Positions 33,091 to 43,515 of a stretch of DNA of 64,000 nucleotides are shown in pieces. Both the position numbers and the translations under genes were made by a program. The notes under the pieces are model-generated. The model did not search any database, had not been told where the DNA came from, and saw only the letters and a program-made list of their open reading frames with translations. Numbering within the stretch: position 1 is the stretch's first letter; each line of letters starts with the position of its first letter. Source of the DNA: a virus; the IMG/VR virus record IMGVR_UViG_3300032323_003754, positions 1 through 64,000 of that record; one strand, given 5' to 3'.

Positions 33091-34815
33091 ATGGATTTAT
33101 TTAAAAAAAATCGGGCCAGAATACAGGATCTATTACAAGATACACTGGACCTTATACAAAGAAGATACAATCAAGCAAACCAGCTATTTACGGTGGCTTC
33201 TGCTTGGGGACAAATTTTGTTTGTTTTACAGAACCTTTCCCAGCTTATTCTATTTTTTATAGAGGATTCGATCACTGAACTTGACATTAAAAAAGCAAGT
33301 AGAGAAAGCTCGGTTTATGGATTAGCTGCTTTAACCGGACATAATGCAACAAGGAGTAGTTCAGCAAGGGGTCAAGTAGAAATAATATGGAATGGCATAG
33401 ATTCAACAACCGTTGGAGGTGGTGCAATACTAATTCCTAGATATGCCTCTATAAAATTTCAAAACGGAGGTACTGGATATCTTTTAAATCTACCACAGGA
33501 TTTTGCTAGAATTAACCTTAATTCATCAACTAAAGTAACCTGCGAAATTATAGAGGGTAGTATAAGATCTACAGTTTTTACCGGTAATGGTACTATACTA
33601 CAAAGCTATAACGTTTCAGATAGGGTAACATCTGCTATAGACAATTTTGAGGTTAAGGTTTTTGTCAATAGCGAGGAATGGAAGGTTTACGATTCTTTAT
33701 ATGACATACCATATAACTACAAAGGATGTTTAGTAAAAACCGGAATAAGTAGTGGTATAGATGTTATATTTGGAAATTTAAACTTCGGAAGAATCCCTGC
33801 ATTAGGCTCTACTATTACTGTGCAGTATGTTGAGACGGTAGGAACTGGGGGTAATATTAATTCTATAGAACCTAATAAAATAGCATTTGAATTCGACGAT
33901 GACGGAACGGACGTTTACGGAAACAACGTTTCTTTAAAGGAGTATCTAAAAGTTAGTTGTATAACTGCACCACAACTGGGAATCAATAAAGAGTCTATTC
34001 AATTGACCAGAATATTAGCTCCTAAAACTTCAAGATCGTATGTTCTTGCAAATCCGGATAACTATATTACATATTTTGAAAAATTCGGTACATTCTCTAT
34101 TATAGAGGCATTTTCAACCTTTGATGATCAGTATTTAGATGACGACAATATTATTTACGTTCTATTGGTTCCCGATATCACACAGAAGCTAAAAACAAAC
34201 GAGACGTACTTTGACATCAAGGAATCTGAATTTACACTAACTTCATTTCAAAAAAATAGATTATTAAATTCTATTGAAGAGAGCGGACAAAAAATAGTTA
34301 CCACCGAGGTTAAAATATTAGAACCTAAAATCTCAAGATACGTCATTAACGTATTAATTACGATGTTTGAAGGATATGATCCAGCAACGGTTAAAGGACA
34401 AATTATAGATTCAATTAGTACCTACTTCATCGGGATCAGAAGAAGGGATAAAATACCAAGATCAGATCTTATTGCTATCGTTGAATCTATCCCTGGAGTA
34501 GATTCGGTAACTCTTTTCTTTGTTTCTCAGAAAAATGAAAACTACGCTATAAGCGTTTCCTCTTTATCTGATACTGATCCTAAGAAAAAAATAGTTTTAG
34601 GTTTGGATGAATTTGGTGATATCTCTTTTGATAAAGATGAGATTGCAATAATTACCGGTGGATGGTCAGACAGGGCTGGTCTTTTCTATGATAGGGGAGC
34701 GGATTTAAACAAACTTTCTTCTATAAATATAGATGTTAGAAGCATAGTCCCTATCACGCATAATACTGAAATAAACCAGAGGAACAAGACCTTTATAAAA
34801 AATAGCACTCAATAA
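33091..34815 (+). CDS. 6: Baseplate wedge protein gp6 (baseplate J-like)
   Basis: The 574-residue protein follows gp25 and has the baseplate J/gp6 organisation: an N-terminal helical region (DLLQDTLDLIQRRYNQANQL), a long beta-rich middle and a C-terminal alpha/beta domain (ISRYVINVLITMFEGYDPAT, IPRSDLIAIVESIPGVDSV). Gp6 dimers form the ring that links the wedges around the hub. It shares one base with the next gene (AATAATG), indicating coupled translation. Confidence 0.8.
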   Translation: MDLFKKNRARIQDLLQDTLDLIQRRYNQANQLFTVASAWGQILFVLQNLSQLILFFIEDSITELDIKKASRESSVYGLAALTGHNATRSSSARGQVEIIWNGIDSTTVGGGAILIPRYASIKFQNGGTGYLLNLPQDFARINLNSSTKVTCEIIEGSIRSTVFTGNGTILQSYNVSDRVTSAIDNFEVKVFVNSEEWKVYDSLYDIPYNYKGCLVKTGISSGIDVIFGNLNFGRIPALGSTITVQYVETVGTGGNINSIEPNKIAFEFDDDGTDVYGNNVSLKEYLKVSCITAPQLGINKESIQLTRILAPKTSRSYVLANPDNYITYFEKFGTFSIIEAFSTFDDQYLDDDNIIYVLLVPDITQKLKTNETYFDIKESEFTLTSFQKNRLLNSIEESGQKIVTTEVKILEPKISRYVINVLITMFEGYDPATVKGQIIDSISTYFIGIRRRDKIPRSDLIAIVESIPGVDSVTLFFVSQKNENYAISVSSLSDTDPKKKIVLGLDEFGDISFDKDEIAIITGGWSDRAGLFYDRGADLNKLSSINIDVRSIVPITHNTEINQRNKTFIKNSTQ

Positions 34816-35069
34816 TGTTTACTACAGAAAGAAAAAGTTATTACGAATATATTGGATCAACAGAGGATAGAAGATCTAACGCGGGATTTGATTACGAGGG
34901 AAAAATTCTCGAAAAAACTATGTCTTCTATAACACTTAGCGGCGATTCCAGTAGAAAAAATATACTAGAGTCAATTGAAAAGGTTGTTTTTAGATTAATA
35001 GAGACCACAAAGAATATTAGAAACTTTGTAAATTATAGAGTTCCTAAAAATAATAAGTACGTTAGATAA
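34815..35069 (+). CDS. Small baseplate-operon protein, unknown
   Basis: The 84-residue protein lies between gp6 and the giant wedge protein, with one-base overlaps on both sides. It has a Tyr/Arg-rich start and a helical C-terminal half (KNILESIEKVVFRLIETTKN) ending in basic residues. No family is recognised. Coupling to both wedge genes suggests a small wedge accessory or assembly factor. Confidence 0.65.
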   Translation: MFTTERKSYYEYIGSTEDRRSNAGFDYEGKILEKTMSSITLSGDSSRKNILESIEKVVFRLIETTKNIRNFVNYRVPKNNKYVR

Positions 35070-38000
35070 TGAGTTATAAAAATTTACTCTTTTTCAATAA
35101 ATCGGGAAGCCAGACAAACTTAATTTGGAATGGTGATTTTTGGGAAGCTAGACTAATGCTGCCTGCGGTTTCTGTTGATCTTTTTGAAATCGAGCATTTT
35201 TTTATTGTTGAGAAATTTAAAAATTCTCAGGGTGAGATAGTCTATGGATACCCACACATAACCCCGGATCTGTCAGGTACAACCTCTGCTTCAAAAATCT
35301 TTGGATCCTTTATTGCTGGATCAAGGAAGGTTGTAACGGACGTTGAACCTAAATTATCCTATGTAGGAGCTAAGCTTTTTTCTGTCCAATTTCCTAACGG
35401 CAATGAGGTAGTAGCAGTAGATGTTTCTGCAAAGACATTAACCCTTAATGATCCAGCAACCTATAACGAAACCTTAGTACCACTGGTTTTTAATATGTGG
35501 AAAGCTTCGTTTGAAACAACTAGAAACGTTTTAGATTTTGATACTTTCCCATCTTTTAAAGGCGAAGTAGTTAAAGGCAAAGATTACATTACTACCAATA
35601 TAGATCTAAACTCTATTAAGGAAAGCTCCGAGCATTTAATGGTTCTGGGAAATGGAATTCCTAAGGATGCTAGAATAACCAGCATATCCGGAAAAAATAT
35701 TTACCTAAATAAGATATGTGAGGTTTCTCTTAAAAACACCACAGTTTTTGTTTATCCAGTAGAGGAAAGAAATGACGTTTCTGATTATATCTTCCAATAT
35801 GAATTATTAGAAGATCAGACACTAGATGCACCCGTATTAAATTCGATGCAAGACTCCTATATTAAAATAGGATACGATCCATCGGAATCCATAATTGATA
35901 ACACAAGAAATACTAATTTAATAGATTCTTCTAGTGTTTCTATTAATATAGCTCTAAAATCTAGTGAAGAAGGTATTTTTGGTAGAACACTAGTTATAGA
36001 AGATCTTTCTTTAGGCTATCCAAAAATTATAGCACGCATAGAAATACATGGCGAGACTATAGGAGAAGATGAGAGATACAAAACAATGTTATCTAACTTT
36101 GGTAGAAGACTAAATTCTGAAGATGCGTTTATCCTAAGAGATACCGATCCTAAAGAGCCTTATACCGATTATGAAATAGTAAACGCTAAAAGAAAAGAAT
36201 TACTTCTAGAGGGTCATGAGATTTTTCCATATTTAGGATCTTATAAGGGTTTAATTAATGCAATTAGATTTTTTGGATATCAGGATTTAAGAATTAAAGA
36301 ATACTGGCTCAATATTAAAAAATCAGATACCGCAGAATCTGCTTTAAAACAAAATTCAGACTTTGTTGAGAAATTAAAATCTGAACCAAAGAGTCAATCG
36401 ACTTTAATCGGAAGTTTGCTTGATGATGAAAACTCAGACAAATACAAGCAGATAGAAATATACGGAAAAAAGAAAGACGGAACCTACGGATTAAAATCCC
36501 CTATTGAAAATTTATTTCCTTCTTCAAGTTTTAAGAAAACATCTCTGTTTGGATTATTTTATGATATCAATAAAATAGTAGAAGACGAATTTGATCAATT
36601 TGGTTATCCAGTAGTTGAAAATGCTTTTTTGTTTTCACCAGATGAAGTTTTAATGAAGCTGTTTGGTCTTAAAGAAAAACTAAAAAAAGATTACCTCCCA
36701 CTTAATGCAAGAATAATTGATATCACGGGGGAAGGTGTGTATTTCGGTGTATACAAAACCAGAGGATGGGTAGATAATTTAAAAATAGACGAACTAAATC
36801 AGGGTTTAGATGTTGAGATAAAGGCTTATCCTGAGTATGGTTATATCGAGGATTTAAGACCGTTTGGAATAAGGACAAACAGAACAACACCATACGTTCC
36901 TTTTGTTGGGTCTAATCAGTCCGTTTATAAGTTAAGCAATTATGGAAACACCGTACAACCTTTACCAACAAATCCAGTTTTAAGAGGTTCGGAATCTAAA
37001 AGACTTGCAGATGCTATCATTAATTTTTATGATGAAAGAAATTTCTTAGGAATAGAAAAATTTAGATTAGGCGATGGAGATAGTAAAAATGGGGGTTACC
37101 TTAAACTTTCCGATGGGTTAAAATATGAAGTGCCCGCAGGATTTCCTACAGTTTTAGAAGTTACGTCCTTTATATTAACTTGGGACGAGATAACAAATAA
37201 ATGGGAGGGATTGGACAGAAACGTTTCTACCTACTCAACCCAGATTGCATCTTTTAGTGATATCTTAAATTATACAGGAGATACCCATATTGATTCATCC
37301 TTTAATTTTACATTTAATCTTAATACTCTTTTTGGTACGATATTCAATGTTACCCTACCTACTGGTATATCCTTTTTGAATCCAACGGTAGGAAAGGTTC
37401 AGATTAAATTCACATCTACTGATGATTCCGCTTGTCACTTTGTTGCCGAGGTTCAATCCTATAATACTTTAACCGGTGCTTGTGTTTTAAAACTTTTGAA
37501 TGTTAAAAACGAAGGGGCGTTTAGTTCATGGGATATTGAATTAACAAACATATCCTCTAGTAGATTGGATGTAGAATATTATGACTATTCTTTTAATCCT
37601 GATGGATTCTATTCGTGGGAAAACCTAAGATTTGCTGGATTTTACGAGATAGAATGGACAGTAGAGAAGAAAGATGATAACCCCTTCTATTACGAATTTA
37701 GAGGCCGTTTAAGCGACTATTATAAAATCCCAGTGGTATTACCGTACGATGGAATATACTCCGTTAAATGCAGAGTATGGGACGGATTCAATGATATATG
37801 CTCAGTATATTATGAAAACTATATCGAGGTTAAGAAAAGAGATATAGAACTTGCAAATGTTGCTAGATTTAGAGAGACTGAGGTCTATACCTGGGAAAAT
37901 ACCAAAAAAGACTGGAACAGTTATGGTTCAATGTGGTTATACCCGATAGAAGGAACTGAAAGAATTAAAATATCTAATCAGATACTTAATTTTAGCGAAT

Positions 38001-41000
38001 ATGGAAATCAATATAACGAAGGACAAAACTGTAAGGTACTTAAGCAATTTGGTGACACTATAGCAACAGCCCCTGCTAGTTTTGGTCTTCAAAAAATACC
38101 TCTTTCTGCATTTACTAGTAATTATCCAGGTGGTGGGATAGGTCCTGCAATTTTAACCTTAAATTCCTCATATCTTCCACACGAATTTGTAGAGGGAGAA
38201 AGGGTTACACTAATAGATAACTTCAATCCTATTTCATCGAGTATTTCGGGTGTGTACAGAATCAGTAGGGTTACCTCTACTGGATTTTCAATTCCTGTTA
38301 TATTGTCGGGTTCTGTAACTGCTTCACAATTCTCAGTTATTAAAAACGGTTCTATAACAATTAACTATAAGGGAAAAAGACAGGCTCGAGTAGAATTTAA
38401 CGGAAGATTAGATACGACCCTTGGTAATTTAATGAGTGCATTAAATAATTCCAAAAAGGATCCATCTTTCGGTATAGACACTATATTAAGCTCTTCCATT
38501 TCGGATTCATTAGTTCAGGAATGGATGGATGTTACATTTAAAGCTCCAATTGGATCTGGTAATTTATATAATGGTGAGAATCTTGAAATTGTAACAACAG
38601 GAGGATTATATTCTTATGATGGAACATCCCGTGTTAAATCTACCTCAGCATTGATAGATGGCGGATCAAATTCTTATTCAGATTATGTTGACTATAATTT
38701 CGATGGCGATATTCCAGTAGAAAATATAAGATATTACGGGACTAAAAAACTAGATTGGGATGCTTTTGATGCTTTAGAGTGGGATAATTTATATTCTCAA
38801 ACATGGCAACTCTATGATTATCATCATGATTGGTTAGGTGGATTTTCCCTTTACAATTTACAAAGCGGTGATAAAATCAGGATTGGAGCTGATACTAAAG
38901 GAACAGTACTGGGTGACGCTTCGTCTCCAGACTATAGCCCAGGATATCTAGATTTAAGGGAAGCAGCAAATCAACTTAGTATTTCTACTGAGGCTGGTAT
39001 TTCTAAATTCTATTATGAAGTTAGAGGGTTTTCTAAATTACAGGGTAGCTTCAGACCTAACGGATTAATAAGACCGGAAAAGGAATTTATTGCAACCGCT
39101 TCGCAGACTAATTTTATTTATGAATATACACCAGATCATATAGAGGTTTATGTTAACGGGACTAAATTAACCTCCCTACAATATACTGCAAATGACGGTA
39201 ATGTAATTAATATATCTTCTTCTATTTCTGCTGGTGATATAGTTAAAATAGTAGATCTTCCAATCTCGTGTCTCGCAATACCATATAACGGATCTACTGA
39301 ATCATATGATGTTCAGCCTGGATTCTCACCAGGGGTAGGTGCTCCTACTTCGATAGTTCAAAGCAAAGATGGAGATATTGTAATGGGCGGAGATAACTTA
39401 ACTGTATTTAGATCTCCAACAGAAATTGATACTTATTACATCTCTTCTGAATATCCAGGATCAGTTCCTAGAAAAGTACAGACTGATGAATATAATAACT
39501 GGTGGTGCTATGGTGAAAGATGCGATGTTCCCCTTGTTATTTATAATAAACAAAATCCAGAAAAAACCAGGATTATTTCAACCACCCCTGTTGCTGGGTT
39601 TTCTAGACCAGATCTTAATTTAATTCTTAATATACCGGATTCTAGATTTCAAGTAGTTGCCCTTGCGGTAGACAACTTAACCGATAACTTTGTAATGTAT
39701 ATTAAATACTATCAGTCTTATACATCGTCTGCACAAGATACTGTATTTAGATTGATTGAATATAATGCATCTACTAAAGAATTTGTTAATATATCCACAT
39801 TAGGTCCACAGTGGTTAGGATCTAAAACGTATGATGTGGGAAGTATAGTTAGTCGGAACGGTAAATCCTATACATCATTATTAGGATCAAATTTCAATAA
39901 AAATCCAGAAACCAATCCAAATTATTGGAAGCTAATTTATCAAGAAAATATTGGTATTGTAGATGTTACCTCTATTTCAGTTAGACAAATGAAATTCGAA
40001 TATGTTGGGGATAAATCTAAACTTTGGATGGCTACCAATGATGGAATTAAAATCTACGACGGAATTAAGATAAAGACTTTAAAGACGGGTAACTCTGGAT
40101 TAGATTCCAATAATACCTATGCTATTACGTTTGACGAGGTTGGTGGTAAATGGATTGGAACAACCGATGGTATATTCTATTTTGACGGCGGAAGATGGGG
40201 TGGATGGACAACTACTTCAACCCCTTCACTACCCGCGGGAAAAACAAGAAATATAGTTAATCTTAAAAATGGCAGAATCTTCTACATGATTGAAACTGGT
40301 ACAGGAACATACAAACTGGTTTATTTCAATGGAATAGAGTTTAAGATTTATGACAATGACCCAGGAACAACTAATCAATTTAGTCCTGCAGTTAACTTAG
40401 ATTATGATTACGAGGAAATATATTTCTTTGCAAATAATGTTAAAACAATTTCGGGGGATTATACCAGATACGTAGGAGATCTTTTCTATCTAGGAGATGA
40501 TGTAGGTCAGGATGTTTATCTTAGAAAAATAAATTATACAATACCTTATATTCATGCATCCGCTAAAACTCCAGGTACGGCTGGATGGGATTTCATATAT
40601 CATCTATCATATAGACCAATTCCTGATCCTATTTATTTGAAAAACAAGGGTCTAGGATCAGTTGAGGTTAATTTTAATTTAATTGTTGGTCCTTTATATA
40701 CATCTTCGGTTAACATAGGTAAAGATCCACAGTTACCTTATGTTGACACAAAAAGCTGGAAAATCCCTTCATGGATAAAATACGATTTTGAGAATGTTAT
40801 AAACTCCCATCCATCGATAAATGCTGATGATTTATTTTTAGATGCTCCACTTAGAGATATTATCTCAGGAAAAACTTCCCAGGAGAGTTATTGGAGAAAT
40901 TCAAACGTTATAAGAAGTGCTCAGAGAGATAAAGGAAATATAGTAGATAGTTTTGAGTGGGTTATTAAGATAGGAGATTCTAATGATGATAGAGGAATTA

Positions 41001-42715
41001 AAACGTATATCGACGAAGAAGGATTTGTGTATGTAACTGGATATTTTAAGGGCTCTGTTACATTTGGCTCTTCTAATAATATAGCATCAGGAACTGCTAA
41101 TACGACGGAGATCTCTAATAATTGTCAATCTATATTTGTTGCTAAATACAACCAATTCGGTGTAATACAATGGGTTAGAAAATATGGCGATACCGGAATT
41201 CCTAATGATTATGACTTTACCCCAACCGGGATTAAAGTTGATTATTTAGGAAATATTATAGTTGTAGGACATAAGAATAAAAACAGAAGCGTAGTAAGTG
41301 CAACCCCAGATTTACCTAGTAACATTTACGTTAAATGGGATTGGAACGCAGATTTAGTTACAGCTACCACATTATTTACTCCTTCCAGCGGTACTATCGA
41401 TGATATTATAAGCGATCTTGCAATAGATCAAGTGGGTAACGTTTATGTTACTGGTGTTTTTGATGGCACATTAAGTTCTGGCTTAAATACTATAACATCC
41501 ACAAGTAGCGATCCTGAGGTTTTTGTTTCTCGAGTAGAAGGTGACGGAAACGTTAAATGGATTTATAAAATAGGAAGCGGGGGAAGTGAGACTAGCCCTC
41601 GTATACAAATAGGATATGCATACGAAGATCTTTATGTTACGCTTAATGCTAACTATGGGTCAACCCAGGAGATCTTGCTTAGAAGATATTCTAGCTATGA
41701 TTTCCATTTAGATTGGAGCAAATCAATACCAAACCAAAATTATTCTGGTATACCTACCAAGCCACATATTAAATTATCGACCAATGGTGAAATTGCTTTA
41801 GGAGCAACATTTGCTGGAAATTTATCTGTTGAGAATATTAACATTGAATCTGAAGGACTAAGCGACATAGCAATATTTAAATTTAATGGATTCAAGGCAC
41901 TCTGGGGTAAGAACGTGGGATCAACCGTTTCAGATTTTTGTCATGATGTTGAAATAGATTCAGAGGGAAGTATATTTGTTCTAGGATCATACGGTGCATC
42001 ATTAATCGCTTCACCTGAATTTTCTTCACCTAATTATTACCCAGCACCTGAAGGTAATCTCGATCTTATCATGTTTAAATATTCTGGGGTGGGAACATTA
42101 CTTGATATAGTTGATGCAGGAGGTATAGCTAAAGACGAAGGAATTTCATTGTCTATAGACAAGGAGGATAATATTTATCTAACTGGTTATATCTCAGGGG
42201 AAGCTCAATTCTCTAACTGGATAGCTTCACCAAGCGGTGGGGAAGATGCCTTTATAGCTAAAATATCAAACCTGAGATACAGAAAAGGAAATAAAATAGG
42301 TAATCCTTTCTCCTGGTTTGGATCTTCTGCCTGGGCTAATGGAGATGTTAAGCTTTTTTCTAAGGAATTTGAAATACCATTGGGTACAACGGTAGTATTC
42401 AATCCTATAGATTCTTTCATTCCCGGGAAGAAAAACCACGTATGGAAATTAATAAAAGGCGAATCTGACGAGGAGCTAATAAATATTAAAGATGCACAAT
42501 CCTTTATATGGACATTTAATCAGCCAGGATTTTATGATCTTTATGCTTCGATAGAAGATAGCAACGGTAATAAATCAATATTAGACAAAAAGGGATACAT
42601 TAGAGTCATAGATCACAAAAATCCAGCTCCGGGCGAAATAGTTAACACTGTAACTAGTGACACCTTCCGCAGAAGAGCAATTTATGAACCAATAACTAAA
42701 GGAGTACTTCTTTAA
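35069..42715 (+). CDS. Giant baseplate wedge-like protein (gp7-like) with beta-propeller repeats
   Basis: The 2548-residue chain starts with a wedge-like region. Residues about 380-420 (EGHEIFPYLGSYKGLINAIR, then FFGYQDLRIKEYW) resemble the gpI/gp7 wedge module. Residues about 790-960 look like PKD/Ig-type beta sandwiches. Residues about 1640-1720 contain LWMATNDGIKIYDG, then WIGTTDGIFYFDGG, typical of the blades of two-component-regulator-type propellers. Residues about 1960-2407 hold SBBP-like repeats (VYVTGYFKGSVTFGS, YVTGVFDGTL, and VLGSYGAS/LTGYISGEAQF types). A PKD-like domain ends the chain (about 2432-2520). The outer domains may contact the host or fibres. It converges on PhoH with no spacer. 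Confidence 0.7.
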   Translation: MSYKNLLFFNKSGSQTNLIWNGDFWEARLMLPAVSVDLFEIEHFFIVEKFKNSQGEIVYGYPHITPDLSGTTSASKIFGSFIAGSRKVVTDVEPKLSYVGAKLFSVQFPNGNEVVAVDVSAKTLTLNDPATYNETLVPLVFNMWKASFETTRNVLDFDTFPSFKGEVVKGKDYITTNIDLNSIKESSEHLMVLGNGIPKDARITSISGKNIYLNKICEVSLKNTTVFVYPVEERNDVSDYIFQYELLEDQTLDAPVLNSMQDSYIKIGYDPSESIIDNTRNTNLIDSSSVSINIALKSSEEGIFGRTLVIEDLSLGYPKIIARIEIHGETIGEDERYKTMLSNFGRRLNSEDAFILRDTDPKEPYTDYEIVNAKRKELLLEGHEIFPYLGSYKGLINAIRFFGYQDLRIKEYWLNIKKSDTAESALKQNSDFVEKLKSEPKSQSTLIGSLLDDENSDKYKQIEIYGKKKDGTYGLKSPIENLFPSSSFKKTSLFGLFYDINKIVEDEFDQFGYPVVENAFLFSPDEVLMKLFGLKEKLKKDYLPLNARIIDITGEGVYFGVYKTRGWVDNLKIDELNQGLDVEIKAYPEYGYIEDLRPFGIRTNRTTPYVPFVGSNQSVYKLSNYGNTVQPLPTNPVLRGSESKRLADAIINFYDERNFLGIEKFRLGDGDSKNGGYLKLSDGLKYEVPAGFPTVLEVTSFILTWDEITNKWEGLDRNVSTYSTQIASFSDILNYTGDTHIDSSFNFTFNLNTLFGTIFNVTLPTGISFLNPTVGKVQIKFTSTDDSACHFVAEVQSYNTLTGACVLKLLNVKNEGAFSSWDIELTNISSSRLDVEYYDYSFNPDGFYSWENLRFAGFYEIEWTVEKKDDNPFYYEFRGRLSDYYKIPVVLPYDGIYSVKCRVWDGFNDICSVYYENYIEVKKRDIELANVARFRETEVYTWENTKKDWNSYGSMWLYPIEGTERIKISNQILNFSEYGNQYNEGQNCKVLKQFGDTIATAPASFGLQKIPLSAFTSNYPGGGIGPAILTLNSSYLPHEFVEGERVTLIDNFNPISSSISGVYRISRVTSTGFSIPVILSGSVTASQFSVIKNGSITINYKGKRQARVEFNGRLDTTLGNLMSALNNSKKDPSFGIDTILSSSISDSLVQEWMDVTFKAPIGSGNLYNGENLEIVTTGGLYSYDGTSRVKSTSALIDGGSNSYSDYVDYNFDGDIPVENIRYYGTKKLDWDAFDALEWDNLYSQTWQLYDYHHDWLGGFSLYNLQSGDKIRIGADTKGTVLGDASSPDYSPGYLDLREAANQLSISTEAGISKFYYEVRGFSKLQGSFRPNGLIRPEKEFIATASQTNFIYEYTPDHIEVYVNGTKLTSLQYTANDGNVINISSSISAGDIVKIVDLPISCLAIPYNGSTESYDVQPGFSPGVGAPTSIVQSKDGDIVMGGDNLTVFRSPTEIDTYYISSEYPGSVPRKVQTDEYNNWWCYGERCDVPLVIYNKQNPEKTRIISTTPVAGFSRPDLNLILNIPDSRFQVVALAVDNLTDNFVMYIKYYQSYTSSAQDTVFRLIEYNASTKEFVNISTLGPQWLGSKTYDVGSIVSRNGKSYTSLLGSNFNKNPETNPNYWKLIYQENIGIVDVTSISVRQMKFEYVGDKSKLWMATNDGIKIYDGIKIKTLKTGNSGLDSNNTYAITFDEVGGKWIGTTDGIFYFDGGRWGGWTTTSTPSLPAGKTRNIVNLKNGRIFYMIETGTGTYKLVYFNGIEFKIYDNDPGTTNQFSPAVNLDYDYEEIYFFANNVKTISGDYTRYVGDLFYLGDDVGQDVYLRKINYTIPYIHASAKTPGTAGWDFIYHLSYRPIPDPIYLKNKGLGSVEVNFNLIVGPLYTSSVNIGKDPQLPYVDTKSWKIPSWIKYDFENVINSHPSINADDLFLDAPLRDIISGKTSQESYWRNSNVIRSAQRDKGNIVDSFEWVIKIGDSNDDRGIKTYIDEEGFVYVTGYFKGSVTFGSSNNIASGTANTTEISNNCQSIFVAKYNQFGVIQWVRKYGDTGIPNDYDFTPTGIKVDYLGNIIVVGHKNKNRSVVSATPDLPSNIYVKWDWNADLVTATTLFTPSSGTIDDIISDLAIDQVGNVYVTGVFDGTLSSGLNTITSTSSDPEVFVSRVEGDGNVKWIYKIGSGGSETSPRIQIGYAYEDLYVTLNANYGSTQEILLRRYSSYDFHLDWSKSIPNQNYSGIPTKPHIKLSTNGEIALGATFAGNLSVENINIESEGLSDIAIFKFNGFKALWGKNVGSTVSDFCHDVEIDSEGSIFVLGSYGASLIASPEFSSPNYYPAPEGNLDLIMFKYSGVGTLLDIVDAGGIAKDEGISLSIDKEDNIYLTGYISGEAQFSNWIASPSGGEDAFIAKISNLRYRKGNKIGNPFSWFGSSAWANGDVKLFSKEFEIPLGTTVVFNPIDSFIPGKKNHVWKLIKGESDEELINIKDAQSFIWTFNQPGFYDLYASIEDSNGNKSILDKKGYIRVIDHKNPAPGEIVNTVTSDTFRRRAIYEPITKGVLL

Positions 42716-43396
42716 TTATCTGTCGTTATACTCTGTGTAAATTCCCAATATTTCAGGTACAATAGGGTGTCTGTGATTTTTCTTAAGGTTGATAATCTTT
42801 ACACCATCTACTCTAGATGCTACTGTATTTAAGAAATCGAGGCCTGAATCCTTTTTAACCTTTAAATCTATTTGTGAAACGTCACCGCAGATCATAATTT
42901 TTGAAGCTACTCCAAGTCTTCCTAAAACCATTTCCATTTGATTGTTGGTAACGTTTTGTGCTTCGTCTACAATTACACAAGAATTCAAAAATGTTCTACC
43001 CCTCATAAAAGGAAATGGAAGTATTTCTATTACCTGCTCTTCAACCATTTTATCGATCTTTTCCTTTTCGTATAACATATAAAGATTAGAATAGATCGGT
43101 GCTAGCCAAGGATCCATTTTCTCTTTTAGATCCCCGGGTAAAAATCCAATATCTTCTTTTGCTACTGTTGGTCTGGTAATAATGATTTTTTCAGCCTCTC
43201 TATTAAAAAGAAGATCTAATGCAATCTGACAAGCTAATAATGTTTTTCCTGATCCAGCCATTCCCCTGATAACAGTTACTGGATTTTCTAGAATTAGTGA
43301 TTTTGCTTCTTTTTGTTCATCATTTAGCGTAAGCTTAAACTTGATTGGACCTTTAACTTTCCCCTTTACCTGCGGTTCTTTTGATGTTCTCTCCAT
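42716..43396 (-). CDS. phoH: PhoH-like ATPase
   Basis: The protein has a Walker A GMAGSGKT at 45-52, RPTVAKEDIGFLPGDLKEKM at 75-94 and Walker B VDEAQN at 143-148, followed by GDVSQIDL, the standard pattern of PhoH family ATPases (the P-loop half of RecD/UvrD-like helicases). PhoH genes are common in phages, and their role remains uncertain. I chose the ATG at 43396 because a longer version from 43477 adds 27 residues without family character and would run into the promoter region of the opposite gene. Its 3' end abuts the giant wedge gene. Confidence 0.87.
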   Translation of the reverse strand: MERTSKEPQVKGKVKGPIKFKLTLNDEQKEAKSLILENPVTVIRGMAGSGKTLLACQIALDLLFNREAEKIIITRPTVAKEDIGFLPGDLKEKMDPWLAPIYSNLYMLYEKEKIDKMVEEQVIEILPFPFMRGRTFLNSCVIVDEAQNVTNNQMEMVLGRLGVASKIMICGDVSQIDLKVKKDSGLDFLNTVASRVDGVKIINLKKNHRHPIVPEILGIYTEYNDR

Positions 43397-43485
43397 AAAA
43401 TTGTTGGTTTTTTTAATAGAAACTAATGTATATTTTACTGTATGATCTCTACATGAAGGATTTATTTCTTCATTCAAGCTTATTT

Positions 43486-43497
43486 GATATATATATT
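43486..43497 (+). promoter_or_regulatory. GATATATATATT late-promoter-like element
   Basis: GATATATATATT lies about 19 bases upstream of the ATG at 43516, in the divergent spacer between PhoH and the fibre-type gene. The leader is A-rich. Confidence 0.4.
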
Positions 43498-43515
43498 CAG
43501 AATAAAAAACAGCAA

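Noticed and set aside
43397-43477. N-terminal extension of PhoH
   Set aside because: The added 27 residues do not resemble the family, and would overlap the divergent regulatory region; start at 43396 preferred.
43426-43515. N-terminal extension of the fibre-type gene from an upstream ATG
   Set aside because: The extra 30 residues have no virion-protein character and cover the divergent promoter and the leader of PhoH; the ATG at 43516 fits better.
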